DNA of 64,000 bases. It comes from Bradyrhizobium sp. 141 (GTDB lineage Bacteria; Pseudomonadota; Alphaproteobacteria; Rhizobiales; Xanthobacteraceae). The position numbers and the translations under genes were made by a program. The DNA lies in NCBI RefSeq assembly GCF_023074055.1, contig NZ_JADPKR010000045.1:124001-188000 (forward strand), written 5' to 3'. This document shows, in pieces, positions 1 to 7,633 of the stretch. Position 1 is the first letter of the stretch, and each line of letters begins with the position of its first letter. The notes beneath the pieces were generated by a model. That model was given only the letters and a program-made list of their open reading frames with translations. It was not told the origin of the DNA and searched no databases.

Positions 1-316
1 TCGCCTTGGCGTCGCGAAGCTTGAGTTGGACCGCATTCAGGGCGGAACGCTCCAGTGTCCGCAGGCCGAGGTCCCGGGCTGGCGGATTGCCGGACGCCGA
101 AGCGAAACGATCTTCGAAAGACGGCGCATTGGTCGGCGGCAGCGCGGCGGAGACCAGGGGGCTCGAAGCGCCCAGATTCGAATCCCCGATGTCCGCGACC
201 CAGGCGGCGGCGCCCAGCGCCAACGCGACGGCAGCCAGAGACAGCAAAACGCGCTCGGCCCGCCCGATACGGCGGCGCGACAACAGCCTCTCGGCGTGTC
301 CTGCGTCGGAAACCAT
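1..316 (-). CDS. Membrane-anchored protein, N-terminal part (runs off the window)
   Basis: An open frame on the minus strand starts with ATG at 316 and stays open to the left edge, giving 105 residues. The N-terminus is Arg-rich (about residues 9-22) and is followed by one hydrophobic segment at about residues 24-42, typical of a signal anchor. The rest is polar and probably periplasmic. The function cannot be read from this part. The coding assignment rests on the clean frame and leader-like start. The remainder of the gene is outside the window. Confidence 0.6.
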   Translation of the reverse strand, partial: MVSDAGHAERLLSRRRIGRAERVLLSLAAVALALGAAAWVADIGDSNLGASSPLVSAALPPTNAPSFEDRFASASGNPPARDLGLRTLERSALNAVQLKLRDAKA

Positions 317-449
317 CAGATCCCCAAATCGACCCCCGGGGGGCCCAACCCCCACCCGGAGACTCTATACCAGCTACCACATTGGGAGCCAAAAGTTAGG
401 CATAATCGCGGCCGGCGGCGGTCCGACTGGGCAAATCCCGAGGTATCCA

Positions 450-878
450 ATGACCGATCCTTTCGATCTAGACCGGTTTGTCCGGGCCCAAGACCCGGTC
501 TATCGCGACGTTCAGGGGGAGCTGACCCGAGGGCGGAAGCAGAGCCACTGGATGTGGTTCGTCTTCCCGCAAATCGCAGGCCTCGGCTTCAGCGCCATGT
601 CGCAGCGCTACGCCATCGGCTCCCGCGGGGAGGCCCGGGCCTATCTCGCCCACCCGGTCCTCGGCCCGCGTTTGGTCGAATGCACCCGCCTCGTGCTCGC
701 CGTCGAGGGGCGAACTATCAACGCGATCCTCGGCGCGCCCGATGACGCCAAATTCCGCTCGTCGATGACGCTGTTCGGCGCGGTGTCCGATCAGCCCCTT
801 TTCGGCGAGGCGCTCGCCCGCTATTTCGCAGGCGAGCGTGACGCCGCGACCCTGGAGATCCTGTCGAAACTGGGCTAG
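450..878 (+). CDS. DUF1810 family protein
   Basis: The 142-residue product matches the DUF1810 family, small soluble proteins of unknown biochemical role that carry a conserved block around SHWMWFVFPQIAGLG (residues 34-48) and a later SSMTLF segment. The family is usually about 140 residues, so the copy is complete. The ATG at 450 is preferred because the frame could extend to position 6, but that extension is low-complexity, overlaps the opposing gene at 1-316 and has no family similarity. The upstream gene is divergent and the next gene convergent, so it is probably transcribed alone. Confidence 0.8.
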   Translation: MTDPFDLDRFVRAQDPVYRDVQGELTRGRKQSHWMWFVFPQIAGLGFSAMSQRYAIGSRGEARAYLAHPVLGPRLVECTRLVLAVEGRTINAILGAPDDAKFRSSMTLFGAVSDQPLFGEALARYFAGERDAATLEILSKLG

Positions 879-887
879 CGCGCGTGA

Positions 888-1664
888 TCAACGCCCCTGG
901 AAGACGGCCGCACGACGCTCGATGAAGGATTGAATGCCTTCCTTCGCGTCCGCGCTGCCGAGCACGCGGGCGCGAATCTCGGGGATGAAGGCGATCGCCG
1001 CCGCCTCGCCGCCTTCGACGTACTTGGCCGCCGCCTCCTTGGTGACCTGGATGCCGAGCGGCGCATTGCGCGCGATGATGACGGCGAGCGCCATCGCACG
1101 CGCGACCTGCTCGCCCGCCGGCACGACCTCCTGAACGAGACCAATCGCGTGGGCCCGCTCGGCCGAAAACTCGTCGCACAGGAACAGATGGTACATCGCA
1201 TCGCCCCAGCCGGCGCGCGACAGGAAACGGAAATGCGCGCCGCCAAGTGGCGCAATGCCGCGCCTGGATTCCATCTGGCAGAAGCGTGAATCCGCTGCGG
1301 CCACCACGATATCACCGGCAAGCATCAGCTCGATGCCAACGGTGAACACGATGCCCTGCACGGCGGTGATAACAGGCTTGCGACAGCGCTTGGCAAGGCC
1401 GAACGGATCGACATTGCCTTCCCTGATGTTGCGCTTCTCCGCGGAAGGCCCGAAGAATTTCGGCATGTCGAGACCGGCGGTGAAATCCCTGCCCTCAGCG
1501 CAGATCACGCCGACGCGGTAGGCCTCGTTGTCGTGCAGCTCGGTCAGCGCATCGGACAATTGCTCCATCATCACCGGCGTGAACGCGTTCTTCTTCGCGG
1601 CATTGTCGATGATGATCTTGAGAACGTGGCCGTGCACCTCGGTACGAATTTGTCCTTCGCTCAT
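888..1664 (-). CDS. Enoyl-CoA hydratase/isomerase (crotonase) family protein
   Basis: This is a 258-residue crotonase-fold protein that probably acts on an acyl-CoA thioester in the cytoplasm. The oxyanion-hole segments are visible as AGLDMPKF (about 63-70) and GIAPLGGAHF (about 138-147). Of the two glutamates used by classical hydratases, the first is plausible in QMESRRG, but the position of the second is a Tyr (in GDAMYHLF). Simple hydration is therefore doubtful and isomerase or another crotonase chemistry is possible. The ATG at 1664 has a GGAGAG ribosome site. The same-strand tautomerase-like gene lies 40 bp upstream and the two are probably co-transcribed. Confidence 0.85.
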   Translation of the reverse strand: MSEGQIRTEVHGHVLKIIIDNAAKKNAFTPVMMEQLSDALTELHDNEAYRVGVICAEGRDFTAGLDMPKFFGPSAEKRNIREGNVDPFGLAKRCRKPVITAVQGIVFTVGIELMLAGDIVVAAADSRFCQMESRRGIAPLGGAHFRFLSRAGWGDAMYHLFLCDEFSAERAHAIGLVQEVVPAGEQVARAMALAVIIARNAPLGIQVTKEAAAKYVEGGEAAAIAFIPEIRARVLGSADAKEGIQSFIERRAAVFQGR

Positions 1665-1704
1665 GCGCTTCTCTCCGTGATCGTCGTTTGCTGTTGGTGG
1701 CGCG

Positions 1705-2187
1705 TCAGGCCGGCGGTTGAATCGCCGCGCGGATCGCCTTGATCCGCTCCGGCGTGAACACGCCGGTCTCGAGCAGTTGAAGGATCGAGAGCACGCCGCC
1801 CCGCGATCCCCAGCTTCCCTCGTCGATGATCTCGAAATTGACCCACCAGGTCGGTGCCGGCGTCTGCATTCCGCAGGCCTCCGCGAGCCGCGCGAGCACG
1901 TTGCGGATCACCTCGGCGCGCACCTCTGCCGGCCAGGCAGCGTTCATCACCGCGATCCTGACGGTGATGATGTCACGCGGGGTGTCCTGATCGGACAGGA
2001 GCTGGCCGCCGATCGCCATGCAGTCGGCTGGCTGATCGTGGAAATGGACCTGAAAGCCCCTGCGCGCAGCCGGAACGTGCTGACCGATCTCGGGCTCGAG
2101 CACGGCGTCGGTGAGGGTTTCCGCGAGGCGTCGGCGCTGCGTCAGGCTGAGCCGGCCCGCGGGCGCGGTCACGGTGATGATGGTCAA
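1705..2187 (-). CDS. Tautomerase-superfamily protein lacking N-terminal proline
   Basis: The 160-residue product has a tautomerase-type N-terminal strand (MTIITVTAPAGRLS) and a second half with VNFEIIDEGSWGSRGG, like cis-CaaD/MSAD-size members (about 130-160 residues). Catalysis in this superfamily uses Pro as the first residue after Met removal; here that residue is Thr. The start is TTG at 2187, preceded by GAGAGGGG, and no other start gives Pro. It is divergent from a TetR gene across two palindromic operators and lies upstream of a crotonase gene. The likely job is detoxification or catabolism under TetR control, by an altered mechanism or as a binding protein. Confidence 0.7.
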   Translation of the reverse strand: MTIITVTAPAGRLSLTQRRRLAETLTDAVLEPEIGQHVPAARRGFQVHFHDQPADCMAIGGQLLSDQDTPRDIITVRIAVMNAAWPAEVRAEVIRNVLARLAEACGMQTPAPTWWVNFEIIDEGSWGSRGGVLSILQLLETGVFTPERIKAIRAAIQPPA

Positions 2188-2207
2188 ATTGCACCCCTCT
2201 CGAGAAT

Positions 2208-2223
2208 TATGACGTACGTCATA
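2208..2223. promoter_or_regulatory. Perfect 16-bp palindrome, probable TetR operator 1
   Basis: TATGACGTACGTCATA is a perfect palindrome in the divergent promoter region between the tautomerase-like gene (start 2187) and the TetR gene (start 2291). Its half-site TATGAC recurs at 2241-2256. The position close to the tautomerase start would let a bound repressor block that gene. Confidence 0.7.
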
Positions 2224-2240
2224 TTTCAGTGCCGCTTGCT

Positions 2241-2256
2241 TATGTCAAGCGTCATA
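2241..2256. promoter_or_regulatory. Imperfect palindrome, probable TetR operator 2
   Basis: TATGTCAAGCGTCATA keeps the GTCATA half-site of the upstream palindrome and an imperfect TATGTC left arm. Its centre is 33 bp from the first site, about three helical turns, so two dimers could sit on the same DNA face. It lies 35 bp before the TetR start and would suit autoregulation. Confidence 0.6.
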
Positions 2257-2290
2257 GTCTAGATCAGGACGCCAACCATGGGGACCTCCG

Positions 2291-2902
2291 ATGACCTCCA
2301 GCACGCGCGACAAGATGATCGCCGGCGCCGCCGATTTGATGAGCCGTCGGGGCGTCAATGCCACCAGCATGCGTGACGTCGTTCGCCATACGGCGACGCC
2401 GCGCGGCTCGATCGGTCACCATTTTCCGGAGGGCAAGCGGCAATTGATCGCCGAAGCCGTGGCCTTTGCCGGCAAGGAGGTATCCATTCCCCTGGAGAAG
2501 GCCATGAGTGACCGCGGCGTGATCGGCGGCTTGCGGGCTTTCGTTGCGTCCTGGCGCCGCCGGCTGGAGGCGACCGGCTTCGAGGCTGGATGCCCGGTGC
2601 TCGCCGTCGCCGTCGATCGCTATGTCGGCGAGGCCTCCGACAAGGAAGATGAGGCGGCGCAGCAGCGTTTGCTCGGCCTCGCCGACGGCGTGTTCGCCGA
2701 GTGGCGGCTGATCATGCGCGCGGCCTTGCTGCGTGAAGGGCTGGCTGCGGAACGCGCGGAGCGGCTTGCAACACTCGTCGTCGCCGCGATCGAAGGCACG
2801 GTCGCGATGTGCCGGGCAAACCGCAGCGCGGACGCGCTCGATCAGGTTCAAGAAGAGCTGGAGACGGCGCTGTCCGACGCCCTCGCCCGCGCTACCGGAT
2901 AA
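2291..2902 (+). CDS. TetR/AcrR family transcriptional regulator
   Basis: This is a 203-residue repressor. The N-terminal helix-turn-helix (about residues 5-55) has the family pattern RDKMIAGAADLMSRRGVNAT followed by GSIGHHFPEGK. The C-terminal part with GFEAGCPVLAVAVD resembles the LmrA/YxaF-type ligand domain. It is transcribed away from the tautomerase-like and crotonase genes across two palindromic operators, so it very likely represses them and itself. The inducer is unknown. ATG at 2291 is the first in-frame start after the operators. Confidence 0.85.
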   Translation: MTSSTRDKMIAGAADLMSRRGVNATSMRDVVRHTATPRGSIGHHFPEGKRQLIAEAVAFAGKEVSIPLEKAMSDRGVIGGLRAFVASWRRRLEATGFEAGCPVLAVAVDRYVGEASDKEDEAAQQRLLGLADGVFAEWRLIMRAALLREGLAAERAERLATLVVAAIEGTVAMCRANRSADALDQVQEELETALSDALARATG

Positions 2903-3019
2903 GCGGGCGCGGATCGATCGCGGCGGGGCCGGCCGCGAGAGCGTAAACCCCGGATTAACATCGCCTGCCTATCTTCCGTGCAAATTGAGTCTCTTCCCGC
3001 GCCAATTGCCGGACAGATC

Positions 3020-5101
3020 ATGAAAATCGGTACGCTCCTGACCTCCGCCATCGTCTCGCTCTCGACCGTGGGCGGCGGCCTCGCCGTCTACGTCGCCGTG
3101 ACCAAGTACCAGACGATGGAGCGGATCACGGAAGCGGAGGGTCGGCTCGCGATCGTTCGCGCTGTCAGCGACATCCCGCGCTACCTCAATCCGGAGCGCG
3201 GCTTTTCCACCAACATCCTCTATGGCCCGGCCACCATCGACCCCGCGCAGCTCGCCGGGCAGGATAAGCTGCGGAAACAGACCGACGGTGCCCGCGACAA
3301 GATGAATGCACTGCGCAAGCAGCTGCCCGGCTCCCTCGACGACGGCAACACCACCGGCGGCAACATCGACGGCATCAATTCGAAATTCACCGCGTTGCGC
3401 GAGGCCATCGACAAGGCGCTCGCAGGGCCCGCCGAGGCGCGCAAGGACGCCGCCAAGAAGATCGTCGCCGACAACGCCGTTCTCAACAGCGGCGTGACCG
3501 CACTGCTCAACGAGCAGGTCCGCCGCATGGCGATCCTGAACGGTGACGCCTACCGGCAGGCCAGCTACGCCAACACGGCGATGACGCTGCGCGACGTCGG
3601 AGGTTTCAACTCCAGCCTGCACAAGAACCTCGTCGGCGGCACGAAGCCGGCGACCGACGCCGAGAAGGCCGACATCGGCCGCTCGCAGGGCCGCAACGAC
3701 CAGCTCGTGATGGCGCTGCTGGAATTGCGCGGCAATCCGGCAACGCCGGCGAACGTCGCCGCGGCGCTGGAGAAATTCAACTCGATCTATGTCGAGGAGT
3801 TCGGCCGCGAGCTCAAGCTCGTCAAGGACGGGGCGATCAGCGGCAAGTACGAACACGACATGGAGACCTATTACGCCGCCACGCAGCGCGGCCTCAGCAC
3901 CATCATCGAGGTTCGCGACGCCTTCTACGACAACGCCGAACAGATCCTCGCCGGCGCCTCTTCGGCCGCGCGCACCAGCTTCAGCATCGCGCTTGCAGGC
4001 CTTGCCGCGGTGTTGATCGCGAGCGTCGGCCTCATCGTGATGGTTCGCCGCCGCGTCTGCGCTCCGATCGTCAACCTGACGACGCGGATGTCGCGGCTTG
4101 CCGAGGGCGAGGTTGCCGACAGCATCCCCGGCGCGGATCGCGCCGACGAGATCGGGGCGATGGCCGCGGCCGTTCAGGTCTTCAAGGACAACATGATCCG
4201 GGCCGACCGGCTCGCGGCCGAGAAGCAGGCCGAGAACGACGGCAAGATGCGCCGCGCACAGGCGCTCGACGAGCTCACCCGCGCGTTCGAGGCCAAGGTC
4301 ACCGAGCTCGTCGGCGGCCTGTCGCGCGCCTCCTCGACCATGGAAAGCACCGCACAGTCGATGACCTCGACGGCGGCCCAGACCAACAGCCAGGCCGCGG
4401 TCGTCGCCGCCGCCTCCGAGCAGACCTCGACCAATGTGCAGACCGTCGCCAGCGCCACCGAAGAGCTGACCTCCTCGATCTCGGAGATCGGCCGTCAGGT
4501 CGCACAAAGCACCGAGATCGCCGCCCGCGCCGTCGACAACGCCCGCCGCACCGGCGACACCGCGCGCACGCTCGCCGAGGGCGCGCAGAAGATCGGCGAC
4601 GTCGTCACGCTGATCCAGAGCATCGCCGAGCAGACCAATCTGCTCGCGCTGAACGCGACCATCGAGGCCGCCCGCGCGGGCGATGCAGGCCGCGGCTTCG
4701 CCGTGGTTGCTTCCGAAGTGAAGTCGCTGGCGGGCCAGACCGCAAAGGCCACCACCGAAATCTCCGAGCAGATCACAGCGATCCAGACCGCCAGCGACCA
4801 GACCGTGGCCGCGATCCGTAACGTCGCCGACGTCATCGGCGAGATCGACCAGATCGGCACCGCGATTGCCGCCGCGATCGAGGAACAGGGCTCGGCCACC
4901 AAGGAGATCGCCCGCAGCGTTCAGGAGGCCGCCCGCGGCACCCAGGAGGTCAACACCAACATATCGGGCGTGCAGCGTGCCGCCGACGATACGGGCGCCG
5001 CCGCCAGGGAAGTGCTGGTCGCCGCCGAGCAGCTCTCGACCCAGTCGCGCGATCTCGCCGGACAGTTCGACCGCTTCCTCGGCGAGGTCAGGGCGGCGTA
5101 G
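3020..5101 (+). CDS. Methyl-accepting chemotaxis protein
   Basis: This is a transmembrane chemoreceptor of 693 residues. A first membrane helix at about 5-25 is followed by a roughly 290-residue periplasmic, mostly helical sensor region. A second helix lies at about 317-341 ([20 protein letters not shown]), then a HAMP domain (about 342-395) and the cytoplasmic signalling domain. The conserved hairpin tip [20 protein letters not shown] lies near 540-560. No CheR-tethering pentapeptide is visible at the C-terminus. ATG at 3020 was chosen because the membrane helix follows at once; the frame also has a GTG at 2978. No che genes are nearby, so it is an orphan receptor of unknown ligand. Confidence 0.9.
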   Translation: MKIGTLLTSAIVSLSTVGGGLAVYVAVTKYQTMERITEAEGRLAIVRAVSDIPRYLNPERGFSTNILYGPATIDPAQLAGQDKLRKQTDGARDKMNALRKQLPGSLDDGNTTGGNIDGINSKFTALREAIDKALAGPAEARKDAAKKIVADNAVLNSGVTALLNEQVRRMAILNGDAYRQASYANTAMTLRDVGGFNSSLHKNLVGGTKPATDAEKADIGRSQGRNDQLVMALLELRGNPATPANVAAALEKFNSIYVEEFGRELKLVKDGAISGKYEHDMETYYAATQRGLSTIIEVRDAFYDNAEQILAGASSAARTSFSIALAGLAAVLIASVGLIVMVRRRVCAPIVNLTTRMSRLAEGEVADSIPGADRADEIGAMAAAVQVFKDNMIRADRLAAEKQAENDGKMRRAQALDELTRAFEAKVTELVGGLSRASSTMESTAQSMTSTAAQTNSQAAVVAAASEQTSTNVQTVASATEELTSSISEIGRQVAQSTEIAARAVDNARRTGDTARTLAEGAQKIGDVVTLIQSIAEQTNLLALNATIEAARAGDAGRGFAVVASEVKSLAGQTAKATTEISEQITAIQTASDQTVAAIRNVADVIGEIDQIGTAIAAAIEEQGSATKEIARSVQEAARGTQEVNTNISGVQRAADDTGAAAREVLVAAEQLSTQSRDLAGQFDRFLGEVRAA

Positions 5102-5107
5102 CGCGGC

Positions 5108-5698
5108 TCAATACGGCGGCGCCTTGCGCGCCCGCTGCGCCTTGGCGGCCTCGATCCACCACTGCAGATCATCGGCAAAGCGCGGGAACGAGCGTTCCAG
5201 TGCCTTGCCACCGTCGCCGATCGGCTCGCCGCCCTCGGACAGGGTCTGCGCGATCGGCCCGACGCCGATGGTGCTCGACACCACCACCATGCCCATCTCC
5301 GACAGCGTGCCGTGCCAGGCGGTTGCGGCGCGCGCGCCCGAGAGCCGGCCAGCCGAATAGCTCACGATCGCCGCCGGGCGCCAGAACCACTCTTCGAGGA
5401 AATGGTCGGTGAGATTCTTCAGGCCGGGCTGGATGCCCCAATTGTATTCGCCGGTGACGAAGACGAAGCCGTCGGCTCCGCGGATCTGTTCGGCCAGCTT
5501 TTCCAGCGCCTCGGGCGCCGCGCCCTTGGGGTATTCCTTGTACATGCGATCGAGCATCGGCAGGCCGATCGCCTTGGCGTCGATGAACTCGACGTCCTCG
5601 CCGCGGCTGCGCAGCCGATTGATGACGAAATTCGCAAGGCGGATGCCCATGCGGTCGGAACGGTAGGAACCGTAGAGGACGAGAATGCGATTGCTCAT
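5108..5698 (-). CDS. NADPH-dependent FMN reductase family protein
   Basis: The 196-residue flavodoxin-fold protein has the FMN phosphate loop near the N-terminus (LYGSYRSDRMGIRLA, residues 8-22) and the isoalloxazine-contacting segment TGEYNWGIQPGLKN (about 81-94). Family members reduce FMN, quinones or azo compounds using NAD(P)H in the cytoplasm. The length is normal. It converges with the chemoreceptor gene, whose stop is 6 bp away. The ribosome site before ATG at 5698 is weak. The remnant of an AraC regulator immediately upstream may once have controlled it. Confidence 0.87.
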   Translation of the reverse strand: MSNRILVLYGSYRSDRMGIRLANFVINRLRSRGEDVEFIDAKAIGLPMLDRMYKEYPKGAAPEALEKLAEQIRGADGFVFVTGEYNWGIQPGLKNLTDHFLEEWFWRPAAIVSYSAGRLSGARAATAWHGTLSEMGMVVVSSTIGVGPIAQTLSEGGEPIGDGGKALERSFPRFADDLQWWIEAAKAQRARKAPPY

Positions 5699-5747
5699 GG
5701 CTGGACGCTAGCACGAAACCGGCGTCCGCCGCCCTCGATTTGTCGAG

Positions 5748-5987
5748 CTATCGCCCGCGTCCGCCGTCCAGCGTTCGCGGCGGCGTCTCGCCGAACTGGT
5801 CGCGATAGCTTCTGGAGAAATCGCTGAGATGCCAGAAGCCGAACGCCAGTGCGACCGCCTTAACACTGTCGGCACCGGCAAGTAGCCGCCGGCGCACCAG
5901 CCATAGCCGGCGCAGGCGCAGGTAACGGTGCAGGCTCATGCCGCGATAGCGGCGGACCACGCCAATACCCCGACGTCTAAATCTCAA
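5748..5987 (-). pseudogene. AraC-family regulator remnant (C-terminal HTH only)
   Basis: The translated minus strand shows the second half of an AraC/XylS DNA-binding domain: SLHRYLRLRRLWLVRRRLL, then SVKAVALAFGFWHLSDFSRS and FGETPPRTL. The effector domain and the first helix-turn-helix are missing. Similarity stops near 5970, where the sequence switches abruptly to AT-rich DNA containing a 24-bp direct repeat. About 70 residues of a roughly 300-residue protein remain, so this is a truncated gene. It probably could not work alone because AraC proteins need both HTH motifs. Confidence 0.75.
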
Positions 5988-5992
5988 AATTC

Positions 5993-6043
5993 AAATTATC
6001 GGATTTAAGGCGCAATTAAAAATTAACGGATTTAAGGCGGAAT
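5993..6043. repeat. Pair of 24-bp direct repeats, AT-rich, upstream of the c-di-GMP gene set
   Basis: Copies at 5993-6016 and 6020-6043 agree at 22 of 24 positions with a 27-bp period. They share the core CGGATTTAAGGCG flanked by AAATTA and AAT. The area is much richer in A+T than its surroundings. The second copy ends 45 bp before the DUF2336 start (6088), a good place for an activator or repressor site. A recombination scar from the loss of the AraC 5' end is the alternative. Confidence 0.6.
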
Positions 6044-6087
6044 AACGGTCGTTGTATAACCACATTTTTTCAACTCAGGCTCCTGCC

Positions 6088-7182
6088 ATGATGGCAAATT
6101 CGCCTGCTGATATTCTGGTCGAGTTGGAAGACGCGGTCGCGACGTGTCCGCTGGACCGCTGCGCTCGCATCCTCTCCGGCATTTTGCAGCTGCTCACCAG
6201 CAGCCGCGACCGGCCTCAGGAATTGCTTGCCGGTGTGGTCGATGGCGTCCTGCTGCGGTTGGCAGGACGGGTCGAAGCCGGTGCGTTGATTGAAATCGGC
6301 GCGACGATTGCCGAACTCACGGTCGCTCCGCCGCAGACCTTGCGGCGTCTTGCATCGCACAACGATCCGGACGTGGCGTGCCCAATCCTGCTCAAATCTC
6401 AAGCGCTGCAGACGATCGATCTTGAAACGATCGCGATGTCGAGCGACGAACCGCAACAACTCGCGATTGCCGCCCGCAAGCGCGTCGAGCCGCCGCTGGC
6501 CGAGGCGCTGATCAGGGTCGGCGGCCGCGCCGTCCACCTTGCGCTCATCGCCAATCCAGGCGCGCGGTTCTCCGACGCTGCCTACGTTGCCCTTGCTGAG
6601 AAGGGCCTGACGGATGACGAGCTGATGAAGGCGCTGGCGCTCCGGCCGGACACGCCCGACACTGTCATGCGAAAGTTGCTGTCGGCCTCGCCGGCTCCGA
6701 AATCCGGCATAGTGCGGTCTCAAGCCGCAGCGGCCGCGCCCATTGTCCCCAAGTTGCCCTGCGCGGCCGCCTATGCAAGCGCGCGGCCGGAGATCGTCGC
6801 GCTCAACCGCAGCGGCAAGCTCAACGATTCCACGGTGAACCGCTTCGCGATCCGCGGCGAGACCGCCAACCTGGTCACTGCGTTATCGGTGCTTTCGGGC
6901 GCTCCCATCGAGATCGTCGAGCACGTCATGACCGACGACGATTGCGAGGGTCTCGTCATGGCCTGCCGTGCCTCGCGGCTGAATTGGCAGACCACGTTGG
7001 CCATCCTCAGCAACCGCTGTGGCACCAGGCTCTCTTTTGCCGAGCGCGAACGCGCGCAGCACATTTTCGAGACACTCCTTCTGTCCACCAGCCAGTGGAC
7101 GGTGCGATGGGGGGAAATTGCCGCAAACACCAAGGAGAGCAGTCGGGGAAATCGCGGCGCAAACACGGGGGGTAGCCGATGA
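6088..7182 (+). CDS. DUF2336 domain-containing protein
   Basis: This alpha-helical, repeat-like protein of 364 residues matches the alphaproteobacterial DUF2336 family. HEAT-like units are visible (TLRRLASHNDPDVACPILL at about 95, then units beginning PQQLAIAARKRV and AVHLALIANPGARFS). The ATG at 6088 is preferred over an upstream TTG at 6052 because it has a CAGG element and restores the usual N-terminus. Its stop overlaps the PilZ start by four bases (ATGA), so the two are translationally coupled. An HD-GYP gene follows in the same direction. A scaffold or output role in cyclic-di-GMP signalling is inferred from context; DUF2336 itself has no established activity. Confidence 0.8.
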   Translation: MMANSPADILVELEDAVATCPLDRCARILSGILQLLTSSRDRPQELLAGVVDGVLLRLAGRVEAGALIEIGATIAELTVAPPQTLRRLASHNDPDVACPILLKSQALQTIDLETIAMSSDEPQQLAIAARKRVEPPLAEALIRVGGRAVHLALIANPGARFSDAAYVALAEKGLTDDELMKALALRPDTPDTVMRKLLSASPAPKSGIVRSQAAAAAPIVPKLPCAAAYASARPEIVALNRSGKLNDSTVNRFAIRGETANLVTALSVLSGAPIEIVEHVMTDDDCEGLVMACRASRLNWQTTLAILSNRCGTRLSFAERERAQHIFETLLLSTSQWTVRWGEIAANTKESSRGNRGANTGGSR

Positions 7183-7508
7183 GGTTCGACGGTCGCAAAG
7201 CGTCTCGCGTGAAAATGGATCACAGGCAACCGGTCAATCTGATGGGTTCGGACGGCACTTGGCGACGCAGTTGCGTCCTGCTGGACGTGTCGCAAAGCGG
7301 TGCCAAGATCGAAGTGGAGGGCACGCTCGACGTGCTCCAGGCCAAGGAGTTCTTCATGCTACTCTCGTCAACGGGCCTCGCCTACCGGCGCTGCGAACTG
7401 GTCTGGATCGACGGCACCATGGCCGGCATCCACTTCATCACTGCTGACTGCAAGAAGAAGGCCGCAAGCGCACCAGCGCCAGCGGAGAAAGCCCTTCAGA
7501 GCAAGTAG
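7179..7508 (+). CDS. PilZ domain protein (c-di-GMP receptor)
   Basis: The 109-residue single-domain PilZ protein carries the two cyclic-di-GMP motifs: the Arg-rich start (RKASRVKMDHR, residues 6-16) and DVSQSGAKIEV (about 37-47), the [D/N]xSxxG signature. The C-terminal strand VWIDGTMAGIHF is typical. It is translationally coupled to the DUF2336 gene and followed 125 bp later by an HD-GYP gene. It probably reports cyclic-di-GMP level to a partner, possibly the DUF2336 protein. The Ala/Lys-rich tail after residue 92 looks disordered. Confidence 0.88.
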   Translation: MRFDGRKASRVKMDHRQPVNLMGSDGTWRRSCVLLDVSQSGAKIEVEGTLDVLQAKEFFMLLSSTGLAYRRCELVWIDGTMAGIHFITADCKKKAASAPAPAEKALQSK

Positions 7509-7633
7509 GTTCGAACATTCACCATTTTGGATCATTACAGTCGTAAGGTCGATGTCAGACCGTGCAGCACGCGCGAACCATATCCGGCCCAGTCAATGGT
7601 GTCGGCAGTGACGGCGGCATCCGAGAGACAGGG

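Noticed and set aside
6..449. Long N-terminal extension of the DUF1810 frame
   Set aside because: The extension is low-complexity, covers the opposite-strand gene start at 316 and has no family similarity; ATG 450 gives the normal length.
2969..4507. 512-codon open frame antisense to the chemoreceptor gene
   Set aside because: His/Gly/Arg-rich composition and no motif; it is a frame mirror of the high-GC chemoreceptor gene.
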